Shown in pieces: positions 1-5,290 of a stretch of DNA of 5,511 bases. The stretch's first letter is position 1, and every line of letters starts with the position of its first letter. The notes beneath the pieces were generated by a model, which saw only the letters and a program-made list of their open reading frames with translations, was not told the origin of the DNA and made no database searches. Origin of the DNA: Aliarcobacter sp. (GTDB taxonomy: Bacteria > Campylobacterota > Campylobacteria > Campylobacterales > Arcobacteraceae); assembly GCA_017996075.1 (NCBI GenBank), contig JAGOHQ010000065.1, forward strand, positions 1 through 5,511, given 5' to 3'. The translations under genes were made by a program, and so were the position numbers.

Positions 1-1
1 A

Positions 2-127
2 AAAACAAAAATAGGTGAGGGTGCATATTTGAAAGCATCAAAAGAACCAATTGAGTTTCATGAAGTATTAAGTAAGTTTCATAAAATGAGAGTAGAGCAT
101 TTAAAAGAACATGGTTGGATTATTTAA
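2..127 (+). CDS. C-terminal end of an unrecognised protein (5' end outside the window)
   Basis: An open frame runs in from the left edge and stops at TAA 125-127, giving 41 residues that include the stretch ASKEPIEFHEVLSKFH and end in EHGWII. The tail is charged and probably helical, with His and Trp near the end. I do not recognise the family. The stop codon lies inside the left arm of a hairpin (125-147), which suggests that this gene ends a transcript and that the next gene starts a new one. Coding use is supported by codon choice like that of the following genes and by the hairpin placed exactly at the stop. It is too short to assign a function. Confidence 0.55.
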   Translation, partial: KTKIGEGAYLKASKEPIEFHEVLSKFHKMRVEHLKEHGWII

Positions 128-151
128 CAATTTTTTATAAATTGTTATTTT
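125..151 (+). terminator. AT-rich stem-loop with short T run, probable intrinsic terminator
   Basis: TAACAATTT (125-133) and AAATTGTTA (139-147) form a perfect 9-bp stem around a TTTAT loop, followed directly by TTTT (148-151). It begins at the stop codon of the upstream gene, the usual position of a rho-independent terminator. The stem has only two G/C pairs at most, so it is weak; in an AT-rich genome this is still plausible. Confidence 0.5.
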
Positions 152-197
152 AATTAACTGAATAAATTTTTATCTACTTTTTTTGGGTCATTCCATT

Positions 198-422
198 ATG
201 ATGTTTTGTCCTAAATGCTTATGTGAAAAAACAATAGTAAATAAAACAATAAAAACTCCAAACACAAACGAACGATATAGACAATGTTTGGAGTGTAAAT
301 ATACTTTTATAACTATTGAAGCAATTAGGACTGATAGATATTGGCTAGAGTATGCAGAATATACTCTTGACTCAAATAAAAAAGAAGATAAAAGACAAGG
401 AAAGTTTAGTTTTGAACAATAA
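198..422 (+). CDS. Small zinc-ribbon protein (CPKC...CLEC)
   Basis: A 74-residue protein if started at ATG 198. Two CxxC knuckles are visible, CPKC (Cys4, Cys7) and CLEC (Cys30, Cys33), followed by an aromatic and Ile-rich strand, KYTFITIE. This is a typical four-cysteine zinc ribbon. The CLECKYTFITIE part resembles the zinc ribbon of NrdR (CLECGKRFTTYE) and of phage Ogr/Delta-type activators, but the ATP-cone domain of NrdR is absent and the protein is far too short to be NrdR. A DNA- or RNA-binding regulatory role, often phage- or plasmid-borne, is inferred. A TTG at 183 would add five residues; neither start has a good ribosome binding site, so the start is uncertain. Its 3' end overlaps the next gene. 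The last 20 or so residues are charged (Lys/Asp/Glu). Confidence 0.65.
   Translation: MMFCPKCLCEKTIVNKTIKTPNTNERYRQCLECKYTFITIEAIRTDRYWLEYAEYTLDSNKKEDKRQGKFSFEQ
397..404 (+). promoter_or_regulatory. Ribosome binding site that decides a TTG start
   Basis: AAGGAAAG lies inside the end of the zinc-ribbon gene, 7 bases before the TTG at 412. The only upstream in-frame ATG (352) has no such site, so the TTG is favoured as the start of the next gene. Confidence 0.5.
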
Positions 423-705
423 TCTATTTAATCATGAAGAAAATAAAAAGATAAAATTAGCCTATGATAGGCTACATATTCATATCTCAGCTTTTGATGA
501 TTTTTCAGAATTTGAAAGCTATTTTAATGATATAAAAAAGACTCAAGATGATAAAGAGTTAAATAAATGGCTTTTAAAAGTGCTATTTTTGAAACTAAAA
601 GAGGATAAAAAGCACCCTTTTGATTTACTACTAGAAAAAATCTCTCCAGCGGAGAAAGTAAAACTTGAAAAGTGGCTAGAAGATAGTCTTGAGAAATTCA
701 AATAA
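412..705 (+). CDS. Small helical protein of unknown function, translationally coupled
   Basis: A 97-residue acidic/basic helical protein containing AYDRLHIHISAFDDF and ending ISPAEKVKLEKWLEDSLEKFK-like. The frame is open back to an ATG at 352, but that would put 71 bases of overlap on the zinc-ribbon gene; a TTG at 412 preceded by AAGGAAAG gives an 11-base overlap and probable translational coupling. The two genes therefore appear to form one transcription unit. There are no cysteines, signal peptide or membrane segment, so the product should be cytoplasmic. I do not recognise the family. The coupled zinc-ribbon neighbour hints at a joint regulatory or phage-related role, which is inference only. 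Confidence 0.55.
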   Translation: MNNNLFNHEENKKIKLAYDRLHIHISAFDDFSEFESYFNDIKKTQDDKELNKWLLKVLFLKLKEDKKHPFDLLLEKISPAEKVKLEKWLEDSLEKFK

Positions 706-726
706 ATATTTAATAACACAACTTTA

Positions 727-750
727 GATAAAATATCTGCAAATTTTATC
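727..750. repeat. Perfect inverted repeat just before the 763 gene
   Basis: GATAAAAT (727-734) and ATTTTATC (743-750) are exact inverted copies separated by 8 bases, and the right arm abuts the AAGGAA ribosome binding site at 751. It has no T run, so it is not an obvious terminator. It could be an operator or a leader hairpin affecting translation of the following gene. Confidence 0.45.
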
Positions 751-762
751 AAGGAAATAAAA

Positions 763-1434
763 ATGCCAGAGTTTATAGCTTTAGTTGTAGTTATCATAGC
801 TACTATATATGTGTTTATAAAAGTAAAAAATAGTTTACAAAACAAAGGTAAATCAAAACCAGCTAGTATATTTTTAGCTAGTGCTAGTTCTTTTTTAGCC
901 TTTGTGATTTTAGTAGTATTAGCAGCTACTTTTCTTCAAGATAATACAAAACAAACTCAAGTTAAAGAACCAAAGCAAGAGATAAAAACTACTCAAAAAG
1001 AACTAAAATCTAACGAAAGAATAGAAGCTACTATTGCTACTAAAATAACTCTTGATATTGTAAATTCTTTAAAAGATAATTATAATATTGAAGCTGGTAG
1101 CTTTGAAGATATGCCACTATACTTAGATAAATTATGTTCTAGTGATACAGCTTGTCAAATTTATGCTGGTAAAACACAAATACAAGTTGTATATAAAACA
1201 GTAGAAGCTCTTACAAGTTCAAGAGTAACTCCACAGTATTATCAAAATGTTTGTAGTGCTATTTTAATAGGTTTAACAGATTCAAACAAAGATTTAGCTG
1301 AAGATATAATAACTCAAGCTTTTGATTATGCTTCAAAAAATGGTTCTGCAAAATCTGAAACTTTAGGAGTAGAAATAACTATAAAACCTGATAGTTCAAA
1401 TAATTTATTAGGTTGTAGTTTTTATAAAAATTAA
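763..1434 (+). CDS. Two-helix membrane protein with a cysteine-containing extracytoplasmic domain
   Basis: A 223-residue protein starting at ATG 763, with AAGGA at 751-755 (7-base spacing). Residues about 4-20 (IALVVVIIATIYVFI) and 36-58 form two hydrophobic membrane segments separated by a short Lys-rich loop. By the positive-inside rule this loop is cytoplasmic, placing the C-terminal domain (about 60-223) outside the inner membrane. That domain begins with a Lys/Gln/Glu-rich linker (60-85) and carries four cysteines (125, 131, 164, 218), an even number consistent with two disulfides in the periplasm. No family is recognised. The next gene starts 13 bases downstream, so the two are probably co-transcribed. 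It could be a mobile-element surface, immunity or secretion accessory protein; nothing seen decides between these. Confidence 0.75.
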   Translation: MPEFIALVVVIIATIYVFIKVKNSLQNKGKSKPASIFLASASSFLAFVILVVLAATFLQDNTKQTQVKEPKQEIKTTQKELKSNERIEATIATKITLDIVNSLKDNYNIEAGSFEDMPLYLDKLCSSDTACQIYAGKTQIQVVYKTVEALTSSRVTPQYYQNVCSAILIGLTDSNKDLAEDIITQAFDYASKNGSAKSETLGVEITIKPDSSNNLLGCSFYKN

Positions 1435-1447
1435 AAAAGGAATATAA

Positions 1448-1999
1448 ATGAGTATATCAGATAAAATAGCTATAGCAAGTTTAATAGTAACTGTTATTAC
1501 TTTGGGAATAGCAATTTATGCATTGTTTACATGGAAAAAACAATTAAAATATAATCTAATCTTTGATTTGGAAGATAAGTTTAATATATTAATTGGTGAC
1601 TTTATAGAAGAGTTTGAATTCAATGCTTTAATTCAATATAAAATTATTAAAATTACTAGTACAGATAAGAAAGTCATTAAAGAATTAACTGAAAAATTAA
1701 CCGAAGAATATAAAAAATTCCAAGATGATAAATTTCACAAACACATATGGTATGAATATAGTTTATCTTTAAGTAAGGTAGAAAGAGTATTTCCTAAATT
1801 TACTAAAAAATGTGAATACTTACAATACAATTATCTACATGAACTATTTCAAGATTTATTAAAAATTCGAAAATTAGACGAAGAAACTATTGACAAAGAA
1901 AATAATTTAACAAAAGAGGCTATGGATATAAAGAATAAGATTAAAATTGTAACAGAAGAAGGAAATAAATTTTTAAGTGAATATAGAAAAAGCTTATAG
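1448..1999 (+). CDS. Single-pass membrane-anchored helical protein of unknown function
   Basis: A 183-residue protein starting at ATG 1448, with AAGGA ending 6 bases upstream. Residues 7-28 form one membrane segment (IAIASLIVTVITLGIAIYALF), followed by TWKKQLK, a basic stop-transfer patch that places the rest in the cytoplasm. Residues 30-183 are strongly charged and helical with a Lys/Glu-rich coiled-coil-like pattern (about 65-90 and 140-175); only one cysteine (122). N-terminal anchor plus cytoplasmic coiled coil is common among accessory-genome proteins without known function. Because it follows the preceding membrane protein gene by 13 bases with its own ribosome binding site, the two products probably act together at the inner membrane: one exposing a periplasmic domain, the other a cytoplasmic one. 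The partnership is inferred from spacing alone. Confidence 0.72.
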   Translation: MSISDKIAIASLIVTVITLGIAIYALFTWKKQLKYNLIFDLEDKFNILIGDFIEEFEFNALIQYKIIKITSTDKKVIKELTEKLTEEYKKFQDDKFHKHIWYEYSLSLSKVERVFPKFTKKCEYLQYNYLHELFQDLLKIRKLDEETIDKENNLTKEAMDIKNKIKIVTEEGNKFLSEYRKSL

Positions 2000-2044
2000 A
2001 GAGTTTATAATATAGCCCCTTAAAAGGCTTTAACTATAAACTCT
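2000..2044. terminator. Long inverted repeat, possible bidirectional terminator
   Basis: AGAGTTTATA (2000-2009) and TATAAACTCT (2035-2044) are exact inverted copies, with a nested AGCC (2014-2017)/GGCT (2026-2029) pair. The repeat begins at the base after the TAG of the 1448 gene and covers the last codons and stop of the minus-strand gene stub, so it lies between two convergent genes, as a shared terminator would. A T-rich stretch follows on the + strand (2045-2070), but there is no clean U run. Confidence 0.45.
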
Positions 2045-2097
2045 TCAAATATTTCTAAAATCTCTTTTTCTAAATCCGGAGTTAACCCTCCATCATG
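2020..2097 (-). pseudogene. 3' stub of an unknown gene cut off by an IS256-family element
   Basis: Read on the minus strand, a frame ending in TAA (2022-2020) encodes DGGLTPDLEKEILEIF followed by EEFIVKAF. This is a well-formed acidic helical C-terminus, with codon use like real genes. Going upstream, the frame enters the IS256-type terminal sequence at about 2097 and meets an in-frame stop within a few codons, so the original gene lost its 5' part when the IS inserted. The remaining 25 residues are not enough to name it. No other part of this gene is recognisable elsewhere in the window. Confidence 0.5.
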
Positions 2098-2122
2098 GGA
2101 GTGTTAGAAATTCCGTGTCAAT
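2097..2122 (+). repeat. Left terminal inverted repeat of an IS256-family element
   Basis: The sequence GGGAGTGTTAGAAATT, followed by CCGTGTCAAT, fits from memory the end pattern of many IS256-family elements (a GTGTCAGAAATTCTGTGTAAA-like end). It sits 28 bases before the transposase start codon, and the reading frame of the upstream minus-strand gene breaks exactly here. The right end was not found in the window. Confidence 0.6.
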
Positions 2123-2839
2123 CTGATAAAATAATATCAAGGATTGACAATGGAACAAGAGATAAACTTTGATTTCAATGAAATATTGAAAGAATTTAGA
2201 AGTGGGAAAAGACTAACAGGTAAAGATGGACTTTTAGCACCACTAATAAAACAACTAACAGAAGCTGCATTAGAAGCAGAAGTTGAATCACATATTGCTA
2301 ATGATGTTTTAAATGGTAAAGTAAATAGAAGAAATGGCTTTAATAGTAAAACTATAAAAGGAACTTCAGATGGAAGTTTTTTACTTGAAACTCCAAGAGA
2401 TAGAAATGGAACGTTTGAGCCTCAAATAGTAAAAAAACATCAAACAACAATTAGTGATGAAATAGAAGAGAAGATAGTTTCAATGTATGGCTTAGGTATG
2501 AGTTATGTAGATATATCATCACATATAGAAGAGATATATCAAGTATCAATTTCAACAGCAACAATCAGTGCAATAACAGATAAAATAATTGATAAAGTAA
2601 AACAGTGGCAAGCAAGACCTCTTGAAACTATTTATCCCTTTGTATGGCTTGATGCAATACACTATAAAATCAAAGATGGTGGTAAATATGTAAGTAAAGC
2701 TGTTTATACAGTACTTGGTGTAAATATGGAAGGTAGAAAAGAGATTTTAGGACTTTATCTATCAGAAAGTGAAGGAGCAAACTTCTGGCTTAGTGTACTT
2801 ACAGATTTAAATAATAGAGGATTACAAGATATACTAATA
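2097..2839 (+). mobile_element. IS256-family insertion sequence, 3' part missing
   Basis: It consists of a left end, a ribosome binding site and the first 230 codons of an IS256-type transposase. It stops abruptly at 2839, where a Tn3-type terminal repeat begins. About 170 codons and the right end are absent, so the element cannot move by itself. It inserted into the minus-strand gene now left as a stub at 2020-2097. Confidence 0.8.
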
Positions 2840-2887
2840 GGGGTCACAACCGTAAACGGAAATTATTGTACGGTAGGAGTCATTTAA
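2150..2887 (+). pseudogene. IS256-family transposase, C-terminally truncated
   Basis: ATG 2150 with AAGGA at 2139-2143. The 245-residue frame has about 230 native residues: the N-terminal region with LTGKDGLLAPLIKQLTEAAL and EVESHIA, the NRRNGFNSKTIK segment, LETPRDRNGTFEPQIVKK, the helix-turn-helix-like GLGMSYVDISSHIEEIY, and VWLDAIHYK with the first catalytic Asp (about residue 168). All are hallmarks of IS256/mutator-type DDE transposases, normally about 400 residues. Native sequence ends at LQDILI, immediately before the position of the second catalytic Asp, and the last 15 residues (GVTTVNGNYCTVGVI) are read from the inserted Tn3-type terminal repeat. With the second Asp and the Glu missing, no transposase activity is expected; a stable DNA-binding fragment is conceivable. 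Confidence 0.88.
2840..2877 (+). repeat. Tn3-family-like 38-bp terminal inverted repeat
   Basis: It starts GGGGTCACAACC, has the core AAACGGAAAT, and ends TACGGTAGG. Compared from memory with the Tn21-type end (GGGGTC..., AAACGGAAA..., CACGCTAAG), the outer GGGGTC and the central AAACGGAAA agree in the same spacing over 38 bp. It is visibly richer in G+C than its surroundings and lies exactly where the IS256 transposase homology stops. A resolvase remnant follows on the inner side. The matching opposite end is not in the window. Confidence 0.7.
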
Positions 2888-2912
2888 GCTCGAAATCATC
2901 GAAAATTCTAAA

Positions 2913-3041
2913 TGTAAAAAACCCTCGTTTTTTACACTCAATTTAATCCTCTCAATTTTTCATTCAAATTAATCAAAAATTAGTATAAAAACTCATATAA
3001 TTATCAAAGGATAAAAAGATTCAATATTTTTTGAGTTTTTA
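2913..3041. promoter_or_regulatory. Candidate res (resolution) site with two inverted repeats
   Basis: TGTAAAAAAC (2913-2922) and GTTTTTTACA (2927-2936) form a perfect 10-bp stem with a CCTC loop. TAAAAACTCA (2986-2995) and TGAGTTTTTA (3032-3041) are exact inverted copies 36 bases apart. The block lies between the transposon end and the resolvase start codon, where Tn3-family elements keep their resolvase-binding res site and the tnpR promoter. The three-subsite arrangement could not be aligned by eye. The 2913-2936 hairpin, with its T6 right arm, could instead act as a terminator. Confidence 0.35.
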
Positions 3042-3069
3042 CATTATTTTTTATGCAATTGGAGTAAAA

Positions 3070-3276
3070 ATGCAAATTGGTTATGCAAGAGTTTCAACAT
3101 TAGATCAAAATCTTGAGAATCAAATTGATCAACTTAAGAGTGTTGGTTGTAAAAAAATTTTCTCAGAAAAAAGGTAAGGAAAGTATGAAGTAAATAAAGA
3201 TAAAACCCATAGAAGTGAATATGATATTTTAAAAGCTTTTGAGCTTTTTGTGGCTACATTGAAATTTAAAAATTAG
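3070..3276 (+). pseudogene. tnpR: Serine resolvase (tnpR-like), broken after the N-terminus
   Basis: ATG 3070, with GGAG at 3061-3064. The first 35 codons read [20 protein letters not shown] then [15 protein letters not shown]. This is the standard start of the serine recombinase catalytic domain, including the nucleophilic Ser (residue 9) in the YARVST motif and the Q..L...GC..IF.EK pattern. Codon 36 is TAA (3175-3177), where relatives usually continue with SG. The same frame then stays open for 32 further codons to TAG 3274-3276, but these no longer resemble a resolvase except perhaps for a weak VATL echo. The Arg residues and LDRLGRS motif of the active site and the C-terminal HTH are missing, against about 185-200 residues in intact proteins. 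It cannot be active. Confidence 0.8.
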
Positions 3277-3289
3277 GATGATATTATAC

Positions 3290-4471
3290 ATGATTGATTA
3301 TAAAGATTTTTTCGGACAAATTAAAGAATTTAAACAGATACAAAATCAACAAAAAGCTAGAGGACTAAATGATTTTAATCTTTTAACGACGGTTTTAAAA
3401 TATCATGATGAAGTAAGGTTACATTCGAGAACTATTGGAGCATTGCTAAACTCACATGGTTTACATTATCAAGGTACCTTATTTCTAAAGTTATTTTTAG
3501 AACAAATAGAGCTTATAGATTTTTTTGATAATTTAGAACTTGTAACAGTTAGTGTTGAATATAAAGATATTGATTTATATCTCACTGATGGCGATAAATA
3601 TCTACTTATAGAAAATAAAATATGGGCAGATGACCAGCCTTGTCAAATAATAAAATATGTAAATATTATAGTGGAAGAAAATAAAGAAGATTTTAACACC
3701 CCAGAGGAAAATGATATTTTAGATAAAGATAAAATTAGAATTTTATATCTTACACCTAGAGCAAAAGATGTTCCATCTTGTCATAAAGTTGAAGACAACT
3801 ATATATCATATAAATATGGAGAAGAAGAGTTAAAGAAATGTTCTAGAAAAATGCAACAAAAAGGAACAATTAGTTTTGAACTAAATAATTATAAAGTTTG
3901 GTATAAAAAAATAAACTATAAAGTAGATATTTTGAATTGGCTAACATTATCAAAATATGAAATTAGAAATATAGCTAATTTAAATGAATCGATATCTCAA
4001 TACCTAACAGTAATTGCAAAAGTGAATAAAGAATATAAAGGAAATGTTATGACATTAGAGCAGTATGTACTTGATATAAAAGATGATGAAGAACAAAAAA
4101 GAATGTATGAATTCATGAAAGAAGCAAGTAGTACATTGACAAAATATACATTAGAAAAACTCTGGAAAGAACTTGAAGAAATTTTTCCAGAAAATGCTAG
4201 AGAAACTATTATTATAAATGAAAAAGAAATTAAAAAATTTAGTAAAGATAGCTTAAAAAAATGGCTTAATGAAACGGGAGCCAAAAATAGTTATAGAGAT
4301 ATAGGCTTTAAATGTAAATTAAACAATAATGACTATATTTTTGTATTAGGTGTAAAGAACGGTGCATGTGGTCAGGAGAAAACTTTTTTATGGGAAAAAG
4401 ATATTATTAAAAATATTAGAGAAAGAAATGTCTTTGATTTAATCTCATCAATTAAGATGAAAATACAATAA
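3290..4471 (+). CDS. PD-(D/E)XK superfamily nuclease (PDDEXK_4 type)
   Basis: A 393-residue protein from ATG 3290; AGGA at 3275-3278 is about 11 bases upstream. An ATG at 3278 would add MILY but overlaps that site, so 3290 is preferred. The N-terminal region has NDFNLLTTVLKYHDEVRLHS then a LLNSHG/FLKLFLEQI pattern, the hallmark start of this family. The nuclease core is at about 90-124: DIDLYLTD, then YLLIENKIWADDQ. The catalytic residues are Asp95, Glu108 and Lys110 (D-x12-E-x-K), followed by the family's DQ..Q...Y, and a strand RILYLTP. The C-terminal half is helical and Lys/Glu-rich, ending in a beta region (CKLNNNDYIFVLGV) that may recognise a substrate. All core residues are intact. Family members occur scattered near mobile elements and defence genes; the substrate is unknown. 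It has no partner gene here and follows a broken resolvase by 13 bases, so it may be transposon cargo. A defence role is inference. Confidence 0.85.
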   Translation: MIDYKDFFGQIKEFKQIQNQQKARGLNDFNLLTTVLKYHDEVRLHSRTIGALLNSHGLHYQGTLFLKLFLEQIELIDFFDNLELVTVSVEYKDIDLYLTDGDKYLLIENKIWADDQPCQIIKYVNIIVEENKEDFNTPEENDILDKDKIRILYLTPRAKDVPSCHKVEDNYISYKYGEEELKKCSRKMQQKGTISFELNNYKVWYKKINYKVDILNWLTLSKYEIRNIANLNESISQYLTVIAKVNKEYKGNVMTLEQYVLDIKDDEEQKRMYEFMKEASSTLTKYTLEKLWKELEEIFPENARETIIINEKEIKKFSKDSLKKWLNETGAKNSYRDIGFKCKLNNNDYIFVLGVKNGACGQEKTFLWEKDIIKNIRERNVFDLISSIKMKIQ

Positions 4472-4476
4472 GCACC

Positions 4477-4501
4477 AGATTTAAAGTTGTCATGTAAATC
4501 T
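4477..4501 (+). terminator. Weak stem-loop after the nuclease gene
   Basis: AGATTTA (4477-4483) and TAAATCT (4495-4501) pair as a 7-bp stem with an 11-base loop, 5 bases after the nuclease stop codon. Only mixed T/A sequence (CTTATAATTCTC) follows, so termination is a guess from position. Confidence 0.25.
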
Positions 4502-4668
4502 CTTATAATTCTCTAAATGAAGTTTAAAGTAAAAGATGAAGAAATATAAAGATAATAATTTAACAATAGTTTATTTAACATGCTCCAAATTTCAACTCTT
4601 GTGGAAATGTTAGAAATTTCATTACTAAAAACTGCTCGATAAGTAAGAGCTCATAGAACGTTTAAATT
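4502..4668. other. Gene-free AT-rich stretch
   Basis: I see no convincing coding region on either strand and no RNA gene. A 13-base string at 4608-4620 resembles the IS256 left end, probably by chance. Short tandem-like TTTAACA/TTTATTTAACA elements occur at 4559-4580. The minus strand holds a 45-codon open frame here but without a recognisable product or ribosome binding site. It is probably decayed sequence between inserted elements. Confidence 0.4.
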
Positions 4669-4702
4669 GAGAAATATTTGACTTTTGGCTCAGATATTTC
4701 TC
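4669..4702. repeat. Strong hairpin at the 3' end of the regulator remnant
   Basis: GAGAAATAT (4669-4677) pairs exactly with ATATTTCTC (4694-4702); after a T/G position the pairing continues for three more bases (4679-4681 with 4690-4692), leaving an 8-base loop CTTTTGGC. The off-pair is a U-G wobble in a + strand transcript but an A-C mismatch on the minus strand. It could end + strand transcription from the nuclease side, or be a mobile-element scar. No T run follows. Confidence 0.4.
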
Positions 4703-4887
4703 TCTAAAATTTTCTTATCCTTTTTTTTAAAAGTCATTTTATTAGTATTATTTTTACTATTAGATTTAAATGAAAAACTAACTGATACATTAAATTCCAT
4801 AGCTAAATCACGGAGAGTAAACCTTTCACCATTATTTAACTTCGTAAGTATTTGAGCGAGTCTAACTTATAATTTATCATGAGCCAT
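4690..4887 (-). pseudogene. WYL-type transcriptional regulator, N-terminal remnant
   Basis: On the minus strand ATG 4887, with a TTAGGAT-type ribosome binding site just upstream, begins MAHDKL, then TAA at codon 7 (4869-4867), then VRLAQILTKLNNGERFTLRD and LAMEFNVS. Apart from the stop this is the typical start of helix-turn-helix/WYL-domain regulators (MA..KLA.RL..IL.KLN.GE.FT...L..EFNVS.RTIQRDL). After about codon 35 the similarity disappears into Lys/Asn-rich sequence, and the frame ends at TGA 4692-4690; the WYL sensor domain (about 250 residues) is absent. The gene is doubly broken, by a nonsense codon and by loss of its body. WYL regulators often accompany defence systems and mobile elements, so this may be the relic of a neighbouring system's regulator. 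Confidence 0.65.
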
Positions 4888-4937
4888 TAAAATATCCTAA
4901 TTTTAGTAAATATATATATTAAACAATTGTATCACTA

Positions 4938-5290
4938 TCATTTCTCTAAAACTACATCAATATTATGCATATTTTCATTACTGATTTTATTTAAAATAGA
5001 ATTAAATTTATCCTCAAATATTACATTATTTAATAAACTATTTGCAAAAACTTTATAACAAGAAATTACTTCTTCATACTCTTGTGTTCCAAAAGTTTCA
5101 TTATTAGCACTTCTTGTAAGTTCATCCATTGCTGAAGCACTTAAGATATCATATTGAGATATCTCTTCCTTACTATAATTATTTTCAAGTACTTTTTTAA
5201 AGTATAAAGAGTTAGCAACTTTTATAGAATTAAACATCTCTTCTCTTGAGATTATAGAAGAACTATAATCAATATAGGAATTAGCTTTAA
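4938..5290 (-). pseudogene. Unknown gene, 5' end removed by an IS1380-family element
   Basis: The minus-strand frame ends at TAA 4940-4938 and gives about 116 native residues, including SREEMFNSIKVANSLYFKK, EEISQYDILSASAMDELTRS and SNENMHNIDVVLEK. It is acidic, helical, with one cysteine and no membrane segment. The family is not recognised. Going upstream, native sequence stops at about 5290 where the IS1380 left end begins; the open frame carries on to an ATG at 5351, but those first 20 residues (MNLDFIVCLFRLKFSYCIIR) are antisense reading of the IS end and not part of the original protein. An internal Met (5237-5235) lacks a clear ribosome binding site. It lies 50 bases upstream of the WYL remnant on the same strand, so the two may have been one operon. 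Confidence 0.6.

Larger units (their letters stand above)
2840..3276 (+). mobile_element. Remnant of a Tn3-type transposon (end, candidate res region, broken resolvase)
   Basis: The order is terminal repeat, about 190 bp of repeat-rich non-coding DNA, then a resolvase start reading inward. This is the order at one end of many Tn3-family transposons. No transposase (tnpA, about 1000 codons) is visible, and the right boundary is unknown; the nuclease gene downstream may have been its cargo or may have been joined by a later deletion. It inserted into the IS256 transposase gene, so it is the younger of the two insertions. Confidence 0.6.

Noticed and set aside
543..845. Minus-strand open frame of 100 codons, rich in Ser/Phe
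   Set aside because: It is antisense to the 412-705 gene and the start of the 763 gene; the Ser/Phe/Leu bias is that of a reversed Lys/Glu-rich coding strand, and no ribosome binding site is seen.
3178..3276. Continuation of the resolvase after the TAA by stop readthrough
   Set aside because: The codons after the stop lack the resolvase Arg/LDRLGRS motif and HTH, so readthrough would not restore a functional protein.
3997..4284. Minus-strand open frame of 95 codons inside the nuclease gene
   Set aside because: Ser/Phe-rich shadow of the Lys/Glu-rich nuclease C-terminal half, with no supporting signals.
4608..4620. TGTTAGAAATTTC, nearly the same as part of the IS256 left end at 2102-2114
   Set aside because: It is in direct, not inverted, orientation, matches only about 11 bases plus one, and nothing IS256-like follows it, so it is not the missing right end. 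In such AT-rich DNA it may be chance.
2878..4890. Second Tn3-type terminal repeat that would close the transposon
   Set aside because: I looked for an inverted copy (a TTTCCGTTT core ending in GACCCC) downstream and found none, so the element cannot be delimited on the right.
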